Under the pieces are notes generated by a model that saw only the letters and a program-made list of their open reading frames with translations, ran no database searches and was not told the origin of the DNA. A stretch of 64,000 nucleotides of DNA from CAZHTS01 sp964535315 (GTDB taxonomy: Bacteria > Chloroflexota > Anaerolineae > Anaerolineales > Anaerolineaceae): contig CAZHTS010000004.1 of NCBI GenBank assembly GCA_964535315.1, positions 1-64,000 on the forward strand. Direction: 5' to 3'. A program made the position numbers and the translations under genes. Below are positions 9,018 to 18,656 of the stretch, piece after piece (within the stretch, counting starts at the first letter, position 1; each line of letters opens with the position of its first letter).

Positions 9018-10597
9018 GGTGTTTCCTGAACGACGAACAAATGGGTTTTGCCGATGCTTTGTAGATAATGCAGGCCGGGGCGGTCGCCGGGGGCCCGGTA
9101 GAGCGCGTCCCAATCCGGGCCGTGATTGGCCTCGAGGACAAAATAAGTCGCCTGGTAACGGCGGGCGGCCGCCAACAGCGGGACGATGCCGCCGTCGGGG
9201 ATCACCAGCGCCGGCCGGTGGGTGGCGGCATAATAGCCGGGTGGGTTATTGACCATGACGACCTGATCGGGGGCGGCGCCGAGCGCGTCGAGCGCCTGCG
9301 CCACGCGGGTGTATTCATCCCAACTGGCGCGCCAGGGAGACGCAGCCTGCGCGCTGGCAGGGGACACTGCCGGGATAAACAAGGCTAAGGCCAGGATGGC
9401 GCTGACGGTCACCAACAAGGCGCCGAAAATGGGGGTCGAACGCGGGGCGTTCCAGTTGCGCAGGCGCACACCGAGGCCAATGAAAGCTTCCAGGCCGGCG
9501 GGCGCCACGGCCCACAGCAGGGGTTGCAACGCTGCCCCGGAATGGAAGAAACCGCCACGGCCGCCGGCAAAAGGGAAGACCAGGGTCATGATCGTCAGCG
9601 TGACCAGCCACATGCCCATAGCGATCTGTACGATAGGCAGCCGGCGTAACTGCCACAGGCCGGCCAGGATTAACGGCAGCAGGAAGATGCCCCCCTGGAC
9701 GGCCAGCGCGGTTTGCAGGTTTAAGCTGAGGGCGTCCAGGCGATGCTGTAACAGCGCCGGGATGCCGGCCGCGAGCCAGTGTGCGGGGGTCAGGATATCG
9801 GCGGGATAGCTGTACAACTGGTCATAGTTGGTGAGCCATAGACCGCGACTACCGCCGGGGGCGAACGGCCAGCCGTAACGCTCCAGGTTACGGGCGTACC
9901 AGGCGAGGGTTGGCAGTAAATACCCGCTCAGCGCGCAGATGCCGGGCAATATCCGCGGGCGCCAGCGGTCGATTTTTTTGTCCAGGAGGAGCACCAGGGC
10001 GGCGGCGGCCAGCCAGATCAGACCGTCGGCGCGGCTGAGGTGGAGTAAACCGGCCAGTCCACCCAGAGCGGCGTAGCGCCATTTGCCAGTCGGGTGGTTT
10101 GTATCCAGGATGGACGCGGCCAGGCACAGAAAGGCGGTGCCCAGCAGCATATACAGGACGAATGTTTCGGTGAGGGTGAGATAAGAGAGGTAAAAAGCAG
10201 GAAAGAGCGCCAGCCCGCCGGCGATCCAACCGCTGCGCCGCCGGCCGCTCAGGCGGGCAGCGAGCCAGGCGGTGAGCGGCGCCAGGCAGGCCGCCAGCGG
10301 CAGGAATAGCAGGCGCGCCTGTGGGAAGGCGTCCGAGGCGCAGATCCAGATACCTGCGGCGGCGACCAACGATGCCAGCGGCATCCAGTAGGTGTGAGAG
10401 GGGTGGGGCAGGCCGTCGGGATCGTCCAGGTAATTCCACAAGAACGGTTCGCTAAAACCGTTGCCGCCCGCCAGGCGCACCCCGCCGGCGTAATAGTAAT
10501 CGGCGTCCATATACCCCGGCACATCCTGGAAGCTGGCGATGATAACGGCGATCAGCAAACCCAGACCGAATAGCGCCAGTAAGTCCAGTCGTTTCAT
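9014..10597 (-). CDS. Multi-pass GT-C-like membrane protein, unassigned
   Basis: This 527-residue protein has about ten hydrophobic helices and an acidic first extracellular loop (VPGYMDADYYYAGG, near residue 28), the usual place of the catalytic aspartates in GT-C glycosyltransferases. The C-terminal 100 residues are soluble. It overlaps the next gene by four bases and starts nine bases after the previous one, so it belongs to a four-gene operon of similar proteins. Family membership is inferred from topology and the acidic motif; no specific sugar can be named. Confidence 0.75.
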   Translation of the reverse strand: MKRLDLLALFGLGLLIAVIIASFQDVPGYMDADYYYAGGVRLAGGNGFSEPFLWNYLDDPDGLPHPSHTYWMPLASLVAAAGIWICASDAFPQARLLFLPLAACLAPLTAWLAARLSGRRRSGWIAGGLALFPAFYLSYLTLTETFVLYMLLGTAFLCLAASILDTNHPTGKWRYAALGGLAGLLHLSRADGLIWLAAAALVLLLDKKIDRWRPRILPGICALSGYLLPTLAWYARNLERYGWPFAPGGSRGLWLTNYDQLYSYPADILTPAHWLAAGIPALLQHRLDALSLNLQTALAVQGGIFLLPLILAGLWQLRRLPIVQIAMGMWLVTLTIMTLVFPFAGGRGGFFHSGAALQPLLWAVAPAGLEAFIGLGVRLRNWNAPRSTPIFGALLVTVSAILALALFIPAVSPASAQAASPWRASWDEYTRVAQALDALGAAPDQVVMVNNPPGYYAATHRPALVIPDGGIVPLLAAARRYQATYFVLEANHGPDWDALYRAPGDRPGLHYLQSIGKTHLFVVQETP

Positions 10598-10606
10598 CCG
10601 CCCCCC

Positions 10607-12073
10607 TCATCGTTCAAAGGTGTAAACCTCGAGGTCGTTGAAGACCTCTAACCCGGTCAGGTTATAGTTTCTCACCAGCTGGTTCAGAACGGGGTGCCCG
10701 CTGCCGCTGTATTCGGCGATCGTTTGCTTGAAGACGACGAAGTATATGTGCTGCGCCCCGGCAACTGCGCCGGGCAAATCTGGCGCGGGGTAAATGTTCA
10801 TGGCCTGCTGTGAGGCCAGAGCCAGGGTATCGTTACTCGATCCGGGGGCGTCGGGCAGAAAGACCTGGGGTAATTGTGGGGCGTAGTATTGGCAAGGAAA
10901 GTAGCTCAACTTGTTGTCGTGCAGGATCACGTCTGACGGGCCAACCCGGGTTTGCAGAGATTGCATCGCTTCGGCAAATGGCGAGCGCGGAAACTCGCGG
11001 TAGGCGAGCTGGTAAGGCAGCCCGATGGCGGCGGCAGCGATGAAACAGGCGGCGACGAGCGGGCCGATACTTTTGGGCCAGTTGCGCACCATGACCCAAC
11101 CGGCCAGGCCCAGGTAGCCGGCCGAAGAGACCAGGAAGCCGCGCGGTACGAAAACCGGGCGCATCAGGTATGAAACGCAAAAAAGCAGGGCGGGCGGCAG
11201 CAGCGCCAGCGCCATCAAAAACTGCAATTCGGGTTGTTCTTTGAGCCGCCGGCCGGTCTCCAGGGCGATGACGATCAACATTTGCACGCTGAGTACAGCG
11301 CTAATGACCAGGCCAGTGGGAGTTAACGGCAGGTTGGTGGTAAAGATGATGATCGCCTGGAAAATTTCCACCAGGCCGGGGCTGGGCGTCCAGAAGGCGT
11401 GTTGAATTTTGCCGATCTGGCCGGGAATGAGCAGCAGCCAGGGTAAGGTCAGCAGGCCAACCGCCGCCAATGCCAGGATGAGGTTCCTCAGCGGGCGCCA
11501 CTGGCGACGCAGCAGCAGGTAAAACGGCGCCACCACCAGGCCGAAGATGGCCAGATTGTGGGTGTACATGGCCAACGTGGCGGCGAGGATCAGGCCGGCC
11601 CACTGCCAGCGGCGAGAAGCGGCGGTGGCAGACGGGGACAACAGGCGCACAAAACAGTTCAGATAGGCCAGTTGAAAGAACGCCAGCGGGGCATACATGC
11701 GGATGTCCTGGGCGTGATAGATGTGCAGCGGAGAGATAGCGGTCAAAAAGGCGGCCGCCAGACCGGCCGCTGGATGGGTCAGGCGCTTAACCGTATCGGC
11801 GACGAGGGCAACGCTGGCCAGGCTGAATAAGACGCTCAACAGGCGCAGGTGCCATAACTCGTTCGAGATCAGCATCCAGAAGTGGAGCATGAAATAATAT
11901 AACGGCGGCATGGTGTCGGCCGCCGTCCCCGGAACGATGGCTGTCAGGCTCTGGCGCGCCAGGGTGATACTAAAGGCATCGTCGTACTGGATGCTGCGCG
12001 TTTGCAGATTGATACAACGCAGCAACAGCCCGATTGCCAGGATGGTAATCAGCCACCAGCGCTCGCGCTTCAT
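10607..12073 (-). CDS. GT39-like (PMT/ArnT-type) glycosyltransferase
   Basis: From ATG 12073 this is 488 residues with about ten membrane helices. The first loop carries QTRSIQYDDAFSITLAR, with the paired acidic residues typical of GT39 dolichyl/undecaprenyl-phosphate mannosyltransferases. The HIYHAQDIRMYAP segment near residue 125 strongly resembles bacterial GT39 members. The longer frame from 12466 overlaps the upstream gene in another frame and is rejected because ATG 12073 gives the neat ATGA overlap. Likely role: adding a sugar to protein or cell-envelope glycan outside the membrane. Confidence 0.85.
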   Translation of the reverse strand: MKRERWWLITILAIGLLLRCINLQTRSIQYDDAFSITLARQSLTAIVPGTAADTMPPLYYFMLHFWMLISNELWHLRLLSVLFSLASVALVADTVKRLTHPAAGLAAAFLTAISPLHIYHAQDIRMYAPLAFFQLAYLNCFVRLLSPSATAASRRWQWAGLILAATLAMYTHNLAIFGLVVAPFYLLLRRQWRPLRNLILALAAVGLLTLPWLLLIPGQIGKIQHAFWTPSPGLVEIFQAIIIFTTNLPLTPTGLVISAVLSVQMLIVIALETGRRLKEQPELQFLMALALLPPALLFCVSYLMRPVFVPRGFLVSSAGYLGLAGWVMVRNWPKSIGPLVAACFIAAAAIGLPYQLAYREFPRSPFAEAMQSLQTRVGPSDVILHDNKLSYFPCQYYAPQLPQVFLPDAPGSSNDTLALASQQAMNIYPAPDLPGAVAGAQHIYFVVFKQTIAEYSGSGHPVLNQLVRNYNLTGLEVFNDLEVYTFER

Positions 12074-13335
12074 AACGGCCTTGGGTTTTCCTGATCGTAT
12101 ACCAGGTCGAACCATACGTTGACGGGGTGCAGCGCCCACCAACGCACCCAATAGAGCGTCATCAACAAAAAGGCCGGCAACGGCAGGAACATGACCGGGC
12201 TTTGCTGGGGCTGATAGCCGTATTCGACGGTGTTGAGGAAGATGAGCCAGATGCCAACGAGCAAGAGCGCCATGCTGAAATTGACCAGGAAGACACCCAC
12301 CCGCCGCCAACGTTCCTGCCACAGCGCAAAGGTAACGGTGAGGGCAGGCATGAGGATGATGAAATTGCCGGGGTCGGTTTGAATGCCGATCCACTGACTG
12401 ATGACCAGCGTCAGGCAGGCCGTCCACAGCATCGAGCGAAATTCGGCGTTGCGCTGCATGAACCACTCGAAGAGCAATACCCCCCCCAGAACCCCTGCGA
12501 TCATCTGCCCGAGGCGCTGGCCCATCGCCGGGAACCAGACGGCGATGGCAGATCCCAACGTACCGGGAGGGTTATAGCCGGGGTAGCGGATGACCTCGCG
12601 CAGGTTTTGTATCATCCAGTCAGGCAGCAACAGGGCGGCGCTGGCGGAAAGCAGCACGACTGTACCCACCATCCAGCCAATCATGCGCCAGCGGCGCTGC
12701 GAGACGCCCCATATCGTGAGATAGACGAGGAAGAGTAGGGCGAGCTGGGGCTTAATAGTGCTGAATGCAAACAGCACCCCGGCCAGTTCGTCACCGCCGG
12801 CGCGCAACGCCAGCAGGCCGCCCACCATCATCAAGGCAATCAAAATGACGGCGTTGCCATTGATCAGCGGGCGCACGCCGTGATACCAGAACAGGGCAAA
12901 CAACAGAAAGAACACCAGCGTGGGCAGGCCGGTTTTCCAGCGCGCCAGGCGGATGCAGAAGACGGCCAACAGAAGCAGCGACACTTCCAGCACGGTCATC
13001 CATAGGGCGCGGGCCAGGGCGTAGTCTTCGATCAAGGCGAAGGGAACGAAGAGGATGATGGAATATAACGGGTAGGCCACGCGTAACTCGTGTTCATTGG
13101 CGCGCGCTGGCCGGCCGTAGGCGAAGGTCTGAATGCGGGTGGCAGCTTCATCGCTATAGGGACTGATGCCTTCGCGCAAAAAGGTACGGGTGCCCATCCA
13201 ATGTACCAGAAAATCGTTACCACCGGGGCTTTGTGTCGTGTAATTATAGTTTGCCCAGGATAATGCAACCAGAATGGCGATACTTGCCAGAAACAGGATC
13301 AGCGCCAGGACGGCAGGATTGCGGCGAGCGTTCAA
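12070..13335 (-). CDS. GT87-like (DUF2029) membrane glycosyltransferase
   Basis: This 421-residue protein has about ten membrane helices and the GT87 pattern of an early GNDFLVHWMGTRTFLREGISPYS loop followed by a tyrosine- and proline-rich VAYPLYSIILFVPFA. Relatives are alpha-mannosyltransferases using polyprenyl-phosphate mannose. The start is an unusual TTG at 13335, supported by AGGAG six bases upstream and by the absence of another Met before residue 46. It is the first gene of the operon reaching 7533, whose members overlap or nearly touch. Confidence 0.82.
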   Translation of the reverse strand: MNARRNPAVLALILFLASIAILVALSWANYNYTTQSPGGNDFLVHWMGTRTFLREGISPYSDEAATRIQTFAYGRPARANEHELRVAYPLYSIILFVPFALIEDYALARALWMTVLEVSLLLLAVFCIRLARWKTGLPTLVFFLLFALFWYHGVRPLINGNAVILIALMMVGGLLALRAGGDELAGVLFAFSTIKPQLALLFLVYLTIWGVSQRRWRMIGWMVGTVVLLSASAALLLPDWMIQNLREVIRYPGYNPPGTLGSAIAVWFPAMGQRLGQMIAGVLGGVLLFEWFMQRNAEFRSMLWTACLTLVISQWIGIQTDPGNFIILMPALTVTFALWQERWRRVGVFLVNFSMALLLVGIWLIFLNTVEYGYQPQQSPVMFLPLPAFLLMTLYWVRWWALHPVNVWFDLVYDQENPRPL

Positions 13336-13455
13336 CCTCGACTCCTTGAAGCGACTATGGGGATAACCAGTTTAACCGGTATGGGTTTTGTTGGGGTAGA
13401 GGGACAAAGCAAACGGTTCCGAGAAAAATGGTTTCAACTACCATCGCACTTCAAT

Positions 13456-13461
13456 TATAAT
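13456..13461 (+). promoter_or_regulatory. Candidate -10 for the nitrilase-family gene
   Basis: A perfect TATAAT lies 54 bases before ATG 13516. The -35 region (TTCAAC, 13433-13438) is weak, so confidence is modest. Confidence 0.4.
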
Positions 13462-13515
13462 GGATATTATCTGTTTGTACGTCGTTCGCTTTCACCCCCT
13501 TTTCAGGACCTTGGT

Positions 13516-14301
13516 ATGAAGATTACTTTTTCGCTTGCACAATTGCACATTCAGTTGGGACAACCGGAAAAAAACCTTGCTACGGCCGCCGACATGATCG
13601 CTGCTGCGGCGCGTTCGGGCAGCCAATTGATCCTTTTTCCGGAGTTATGGGTCAGCGGTTATGATATGGAGAACGCCGGCCGTTATGCGGCCCAATATCC
13701 AGAATACCTGGCGGAAATCAGCCGCCTGGCGCGCCAGTACCAGACGGCGGTGGGCGGGTCGTACGTGACCGCCCGGGATGGCAGGTTGTATAACACCTTC
13801 AGCCTGGTCTTTGCGGACGAGCGCCCGGTGGTTTCCTACGATAAGATCCATCTCTTCCGCATGTTCGACGAGCATAAGTGGCTGCACCCTGGCAGTGAGA
13901 TGCGCCAGTATGAAGCGCCCTGGGGCAATACGGGGCTGGCGATCTGTTATGACTTGCGTTTCCCGGAGTTGTTCCGGCATTATGCCCTGAATGGGGCGGT
14001 GGTTAATCTGCTTCCGGCCGAGTGGGGGCTGCACCGGGTATTGCATTGGCGCACACTTATCCGCGCCAGGGCGATTGAGAACCAGGTCTTTATGGTGGCC
14101 GTAGGGGCGGTGGGGAAGATCGGCGCCGAAACATTTGCCGGCAGCAGCGCTATCATCAGCCCGTGGGGTGAGGCGTTGGCCGAGGCCAATGACCGTGAGG
14201 AGGCGCTGTTATCTGCCGAGGTCGACCTGGATCAGGTGGCGCAGGTGCGCACCCTGGTGCCCGTTTTTGGCGACCGCCGCCCGGATATTTATTACGAATA
14301 A
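13516..14301 (+). CDS. Nitrilase-superfamily carbon-nitrogen hydrolase
   Basis: This 261-residue protein has the Glu-Lys-Cys triad of the superfamily: E43 in FPELW, K110 in YDKIHLF and C144 in AICYDLRFPEL. The YDLRFPEL sequence and length match omega-amidase/NIT2-like members, which hydrolyse omega-amides such as alpha-ketoglutaramate, but related amidases share these motifs. ATG 13516 has AGGA at 13505-13508 and starts the fold correctly; the upstream extension to 13357 is rejected. It is a single-gene unit between two minus-strand operons. Confidence 0.9.
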   Translation: MKITFSLAQLHIQLGQPEKNLATAADMIAAAARSGSQLILFPELWVSGYDMENAGRYAAQYPEYLAEISRLARQYQTAVGGSYVTARDGRLYNTFSLVFADERPVVSYDKIHLFRMFDEHKWLHPGSEMRQYEAPWGNTGLAICYDLRFPELFRHYALNGAVVNLLPAEWGLHRVLHWRTLIRARAIENQVFMVAVGAVGKIGAETFAGSSAIISPWGEALAEANDREEALLSAEVDLDQVAQVRTLVPVFGDRRPDIYYE

Positions 14302-14966
14302 AGCGCTCTGGTCTGGCGTTGGCCTGCCGGCGGTATGTCCTTACGCCAGTTGAACAATCCACCACAGGCCAACACCAGGTAAACGCCGTACAGGAGTGCC
14401 ACCAGGAGAACGTCTTTAGCGAAATAGACGCCGACGCCCAGGACATCGACCAGGATCCAGTAATACCAGCACTCGATGCGTTTTTGCGCCATGAGCAGGG
14501 TGGCGGTAAAGCTCATCCAGGTGGTCAGGGCGTCCAGATAGGGGTAGGAGGCGGGTTGGGGGAACACGGCCGGCCAGAGCAGGTGCCATTGGCTCATCCA
14601 CCACCCGGTTAATATAGAGAGCGCCAGGGTGAGAGCGAGCATCGCGGCCATTCCGATGGGGGAACTGCGCTGGGGGATAAAAGCTGCCGGCGTGGCTGGC
14701 TGGCAGCGTGTCCACTGCCACCAGCCGTAAAAGCCGGTGAAGAAGTAATAGATTTGTTCGATGGTGTCGGCATACAGGCGAATCTGGTAAAACAGAAGCA
14801 TGAACAGCAGCACACCGACGATGCCAACCGGCCAGGTGGCGGTCTTTTTGCGCGCCACAAGCAGCACCGACCAGAGATTAAAAAGGGTGCCGGCCAGTTC
14901 CAGATAGCTCATCGGGTATCCAAACAGGATGAAAGCGACGTGATTGACGCTGAAGAGTTCGAGCAT
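14292..14966 (-). CDS. pnuC: PnuC-type nicotinamide riboside transporter
   Basis: This 224-residue protein has seven or so membrane helices and PnuC-family signatures: the WSVLLVARKKTATWPVGI segment near residue 35 and FYGWWQW near residue 75. PnuC imports nicotinamide riboside by facilitated diffusion, with trapping by a kinase. The upstream overlapping operon partner is a NadR-like kinase/adenylyltransferase ending eight bases before ATG 14966, so import and phosphorylation are encoded together. The longer frame from 15053 lies inside NadR and is rejected. Its 3' end overlaps the nitrilase gene by ten bases. Confidence 0.9.
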   Translation of the reverse strand: MLELFSVNHVAFILFGYPMSYLELAGTLFNLWSVLLVARKKTATWPVGIVGVLLFMLLFYQIRLYADTIEQIYYFFTGFYGWWQWTRCQPATPAAFIPQRSSPIGMAAMLALTLALSILTGWWMSQWHLLWPAVFPQPASYPYLDALTTWMSFTATLLMAQKRIECWYYWILVDVLGVGVYFAKDVLLVALLYGVYLVLACGGLFNWRKDIPPAGQRQTRALYS

Positions 14967-14974
14967 GGCTGGTT

Positions 14975-15997
14975 TCAGGCAGAAAGGGGCGCCAGGCTGA
15001 GAATGTTCTGGTATTTTTGGAAGCGGTTGAGGATGGCGCTGACTGTGCGGCAACGGGTTTCAATATCGCCGTGCAGGATAATATAGGGAATTTTGCGGGT
15101 ATGCAGCTCGGCCAGCGTTTGCTTTTGCATCACCCGGCGATTGACTTCTCCAGAACGATCCCAACTATCGTCGTACGGTATGTCGGTATCGCATACACAT
15201 ACCAGATCGTAGCGCGGCAGCGCCAGGCGGGTCAGTTCGGCCAGGCGCGGATCGACCGCGCCGTGATAGTATTGGGCAAACAAACAGGTGGTGAGGGCGT
15301 TGGTGTCGGTGAACAGATAGGTATCGGCCTGGGGCAGCAGGCGTTCTTCGCCAGCCAGGTGTCCCTGAGCGATTTCCAGCAATTGATCCTGGGTCAGGCG
15401 CCGGTTGAGGTGATGTTGCTCCCAATATTCCCGGCCGTATTCAGGCATCCACACGGTGTGGTAGTGCTGCGCCATGCGTTCGGCCAGCGTAGTTTTGCCG
15501 GTCGATGGGGCGCCGAGGAAAACGACGTTGCAGATCAGGTCGCGGTAGACGGTGGGATGTAGATAGGCGCGCTGCGCATAGACGGAATGGCGCACGGCGC
15601 TGGCCGAAATAGGGATGATTTGGCGAGCAGGATCGACCTGGCGGTTGACGGCGCCCAGCGCCTGGCTCATGTGTTCGCCGTAAAATTCGCTGCTGTAAAA
15701 GTGGGTGATGCCGCGGATGCCCAACTCGCACAGAATGTAATCCTCTTGCTGGCGCTTGATCTCTGGAGTATCGCCCATCCCAGCGGGGCCATTCCAGCCT
15801 TCGATGACTTCTACCTGCGGGTACAGTTTGCGGATCCAGCCGGCGCGCACGTTCAGTGGGACGCCGGTCGTTTCCGGGCAATCGTAGATGATGACAATGA
15901 CCCTGTCCATTTCGGCCAGGGCGGTTTCGATCAGATATTGGTGACCGCGGTGCAGCGGCGCAAATTTTCCCAGGGTGAGGCCAATTTTTTCAGGCAT
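14975..15997 (-). CDS. nadR: NadR-like NMN adenylyltransferase / ribosylnicotinamide kinase
   Basis: This 340-residue bifunctional enzyme has an N-terminal nucleotidyltransferase domain with HRGH (17-20) and ISASAVR (130-136). The C-terminal kinase domain has a P-loop, GAPSTGKTT (162-170). It lacks the DNA-binding HTH of enterobacterial NadR, so it is probably purely enzymatic: nicotinamide riboside to NMN to NAD. Its start overlaps the upstream glycosyltransferase gene by eight bases and pnuC follows directly, so NAD salvage is transcribed at the end of a glycosyltransferase operon. Confidence 0.93.
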   Translation of the reverse strand: MPEKIGLTLGKFAPLHRGHQYLIETALAEMDRVIVIIYDCPETTGVPLNVRAGWIRKLYPQVEVIEGWNGPAGMGDTPEIKRQQEDYILCELGIRGITHFYSSEFYGEHMSQALGAVNRQVDPARQIIPISASAVRHSVYAQRAYLHPTVYRDLICNVVFLGAPSTGKTTLAERMAQHYHTVWMPEYGREYWEQHHLNRRLTQDQLLEIAQGHLAGEERLLPQADTYLFTDTNALTTCLFAQYYHGAVDPRLAELTRLALPRYDLVCVCDTDIPYDDSWDRSGEVNRRVMQKQTLAELHTRKIPYIILHGDIETRCRTVSAILNRFQKYQNILSLAPLSA

Positions 15998-17165
15998 TTT
16001 GGCGTGGTGCGGGGCGCATTTCGGTGTAGAACATCAGGGCCAGCAGCGCCAGCAGGAGGGCGCGCAGCGGGACGGTGAGCGATAAGGACCAGAACATGCC
16101 GCGTGAGAGCAGGATGGGCCATTCCATCAGATTGGCGAGCAGCAGGGTGCTGCCCAATAACAGCGCCATCCGCATAGGGAAGACGAGCAGGATCAACGGT
16201 AGCAAGAACAGCATCCATTGCGGGCTCCAGCCGGGAGACCATAACCACAGCAGACAGAGGGCGAACCCAACCAGGGCAATTTGTTGTTTGTCGCCCTGGG
16301 GGGCGCAGCGGGTGAGCCCCCATAAGCCCAGGGCGGTAAAGGGCAGCAGCGTCAGCCAGGAGGGAATGACTGCCGGGTTGCCGCGCGGCAGGGCGGCGGT
16401 TGCGGGTTGTAAGCGTTCCTGCTCCGGGCCAAAGTTGCCGGTGCGGAAGTTGCCGTCAAGGAGCGCCCAGACCGTTTCCCAGGAACCCTTGTTGGCCTGG
16501 GATTGCAGCGAGGCGGCTGTATAAGACGGCGACGCCAACCAGAGCCCTCCGTACACCAGGGCGCCCAGGCCAATGGCAACGGCGGTACTTTGCGCCGCCT
16601 TTCGCCAGGAGAGGGAGCGCCAGGCGGCAGCCAGCGCCAGGACGGGGAACAATTTGACCAGCAGGCCAACGCCTAACACCGCCCCGGCGCGTTTGGGGCG
16701 ATCCTGTAAGAGCCACAGTAGCCCGAGCAGAAGAGGCAGCACGGCGAGTGAATCGAAATACCACCAGAAGTAGGCCAGTGTGAGCATGCAAAGCAGATAG
16801 GTGAGGACGCGCCACGTCTGTTGGGGGCCATGCAAACGTTGCGACAATTGCCAGAAGACCCACAGGCTGGCGGCGTCGGCTGCGGTCAACAGCATGACCA
16901 GGAGATACACGTACGTGTGCAATGTATACCCGGACAGCCGCGCCAGTACGGCGGACAGGAACGGGAAAACCGGCGGGAACTCAGCCCAGTAGCTCAGGTA
17001 GGGCCAGCCGGGCAGGCTGGCGAGGTTGAAGAAATGCAGGCTGTCGCCGTATCCCTGCACGCCTTCCAGCGGTAACGCCAGGAGAGACATCAGACGGCCA
17101 AAGATCAACGCTCCTGCCAGCAACAACGGGGTAATGGATGTGTTTTTTTGTCTGTCAGCGTCCAT
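15990..17165 (-). CDS. GT87/PIG-M-like membrane mannosyltransferase, putative
   Basis: This 391-residue protein has about ten membrane helices. The first loop (VQGYGDSLHFFNLAS) and the YWAEFPPVFPFL motif resemble GT-C mannosyltransferases of the GT87 and PIG-M type, and a conserved WYFDSLAVLPLLLG follows. Start ATG 17165 overlaps the upstream gene by 11 bases; its end overlaps nadR by eight. Donor is probably polyprenyl-phosphate mannose (family inference). The acceptor is unknown. Confidence 0.75.
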   Translation of the reverse strand: MDADRQKNTSITPLLLAGALIFGRLMSLLALPLEGVQGYGDSLHFFNLASLPGWPYLSYWAEFPPVFPFLSAVLARLSGYTLHTYVYLLVMLLTAADAASLWVFWQLSQRLHGPQQTWRVLTYLLCMLTLAYFWWYFDSLAVLPLLLGLLWLLQDRPKRAGAVLGVGLLVKLFPVLALAAAWRSLSWRKAAQSTAVAIGLGALVYGGLWLASPSYTAASLQSQANKGSWETVWALLDGNFRTGNFGPEQERLQPATAALPRGNPAVIPSWLTLLPFTALGLWGLTRCAPQGDKQQIALVGFALCLLWLWSPGWSPQWMLFLLPLILLVFPMRMALLLGSTLLLANLMEWPILLSRGMFWSLSLTVPLRALLLALLALMFYTEMRPAPRQNA

Positions 17166-18648
17166 AGATTACTGCCACCTGATCTTCGTATAATAGCTTC
17201 CACCCGGCGCTGCGTGCAGCCTTTGCCAACGGCTGGCCGGGATCTAGCAGCAGGGTGTTGACCTGCCATTGGTCCAGTGTGTCCTGCCAGCCATCTCCGG
17301 CGTGCACCGTTTGCATCCAGGCGCCAATGATCTCGTCGCCATACAGGTCGGTGCGTCCGTCGACGAACACCGGATATTCGGGCAACGCCCAGACCAGATA
17401 GCCGCCCCAGTTATAGGTGGAAAAAAGCTGGCGAGGCGGGCGGTTATCTTGCAGCCATTCAACCGCTTTGACGGGGTAGGCGCTTTGTTCGATGGATTGG
17501 ATCAGCGCCGGGTGGGTGACGATGAATAATTTCAGCGCGCAGAAAAAGCCGATGAGCGCCACGATGGCCAGATTTAAGCCGCGCTGGTAGCCGGGCGTCA
17601 ATTGCCGCTGTTGTTGGGTAGAGCGCACTTTGAACAGTCCATTTTGCAGTCGGGCCGGCAGGTGGAGGCGTTCACCCCAGGCGAGGAGCGCCGGCCAGGC
17701 GTGGCGCGCCAGCACAGGGGTGGCCAGCAGGGCAAATGGGCCAAAGTTGCGCCGGGCGACGAGCGCCAGCGAGCCAAACCAGATGACAGACAGCAAATCG
17801 CCGCCATCCAACCGTCTCCCGGAAAGGCCAATGGCTGCCAGACAGGCGAATAACAGCCAGAGAAACGGCTGCTGGGCCAGTTCGTGAAAATCGGGTGAGG
17901 CCCATTCTGAAACAAACTGTTGGAGTACGTTGACGCCCACGGTCTGGAAGGGGATACGCCAGATGTTTAGACCGTTGGGGTTGATGGGCAGGACCAGCAC
18001 GGCTGCCAGACTCCACAAGGCCAATCGAGCGATGCGGGGCCAGGCGACCACTTCCGGGCCTTTCCAGCCCAGGGCGTGGTTCAGGATTTCGCCGGCGATG
18101 AATGTGCCCAACAGCATCAGGCCCAGTGGATAACCGCCATGTAAATTCGACCAGAAAACAAAGAGGATGGGGAGCAGCCAGGCCTCGTTGCGCTGCTGCC
18201 ATTTGTAGCGGTAAAGCAGCCAGCCCAACATTGCCAGCAAGGTGAGCGAGGCAAGTTGTGGGCGCGGCGACCAGACCACGGCGATTACCGGTGTGGCCAG
18301 GACGAGCAGGAAGGCGCGCAACCCGGCAGGACCTTCCATCTGGCGGTAGACCAGCTCGATTTGCAGCACTGCCAGCAGGGCGACCAGGGCGCTGAGGGCC
18401 GGGTAACTGCCGACCCGGAAGATCAGATACAGGCACACCTGCGCCAGCCAACTGTGGTTGATCCAGCTTTGCCCGAAGCGGGTGTACGAAAAGGGGTCGC
18501 TGATGAGCGGTTGGCCGCTGTTCCAGGTTTCCTGTCCGCTGCGCAGATGCCACCACAGGTCGCTGTCCAGCGGGGTGCGGGCGGCCATTAAGAAGATGAG
18601 CAACAGCAGGATAATCCAGATCAGGCGTTCAAAGCGTGCTGAGTGCAT
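17155..18648 (-). CDS. Multi-pass membrane protein with GT-C-like topology
   Basis: This 497-residue protein has about ten hydrophobic helices. The N-terminal loop TPLDSDLWWHLRSGQ has the acidic-aromatic character of GT-C active-site loops, and SNLHGGYPLG recurs in this type of Chloroflexi membrane protein. A soluble C-terminal domain of about 110 residues contains STYNWGGYLVWALPEYPVFVDGR. I do not recognise a named family. It sits in the operon 20285-to-14292, overlapping its downstream neighbour by 11 bases. Confidence 0.7.
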   Translation of the reverse strand: MHSARFERLIWIILLLLIFLMAARTPLDSDLWWHLRSGQETWNSGQPLISDPFSYTRFGQSWINHSWLAQVCLYLIFRVGSYPALSALVALLAVLQIELVYRQMEGPAGLRAFLLVLATPVIAVVWSPRPQLASLTLLAMLGWLLYRYKWQQRNEAWLLPILFVFWSNLHGGYPLGLMLLGTFIAGEILNHALGWKGPEVVAWPRIARLALWSLAAVLVLPINPNGLNIWRIPFQTVGVNVLQQFVSEWASPDFHELAQQPFLWLLFACLAAIGLSGRRLDGGDLLSVIWFGSLALVARRNFGPFALLATPVLARHAWPALLAWGERLHLPARLQNGLFKVRSTQQQRQLTPGYQRGLNLAIVALIGFFCALKLFIVTHPALIQSIEQSAYPVKAVEWLQDNRPPRQLFSTYNWGGYLVWALPEYPVFVDGRTDLYGDEIIGAWMQTVHAGDGWQDTLDQWQVNTLLLDPGQPLAKAARSAGWKLLYEDQVAVIYGR

Positions 18649-18656
18649 GGTTACCT

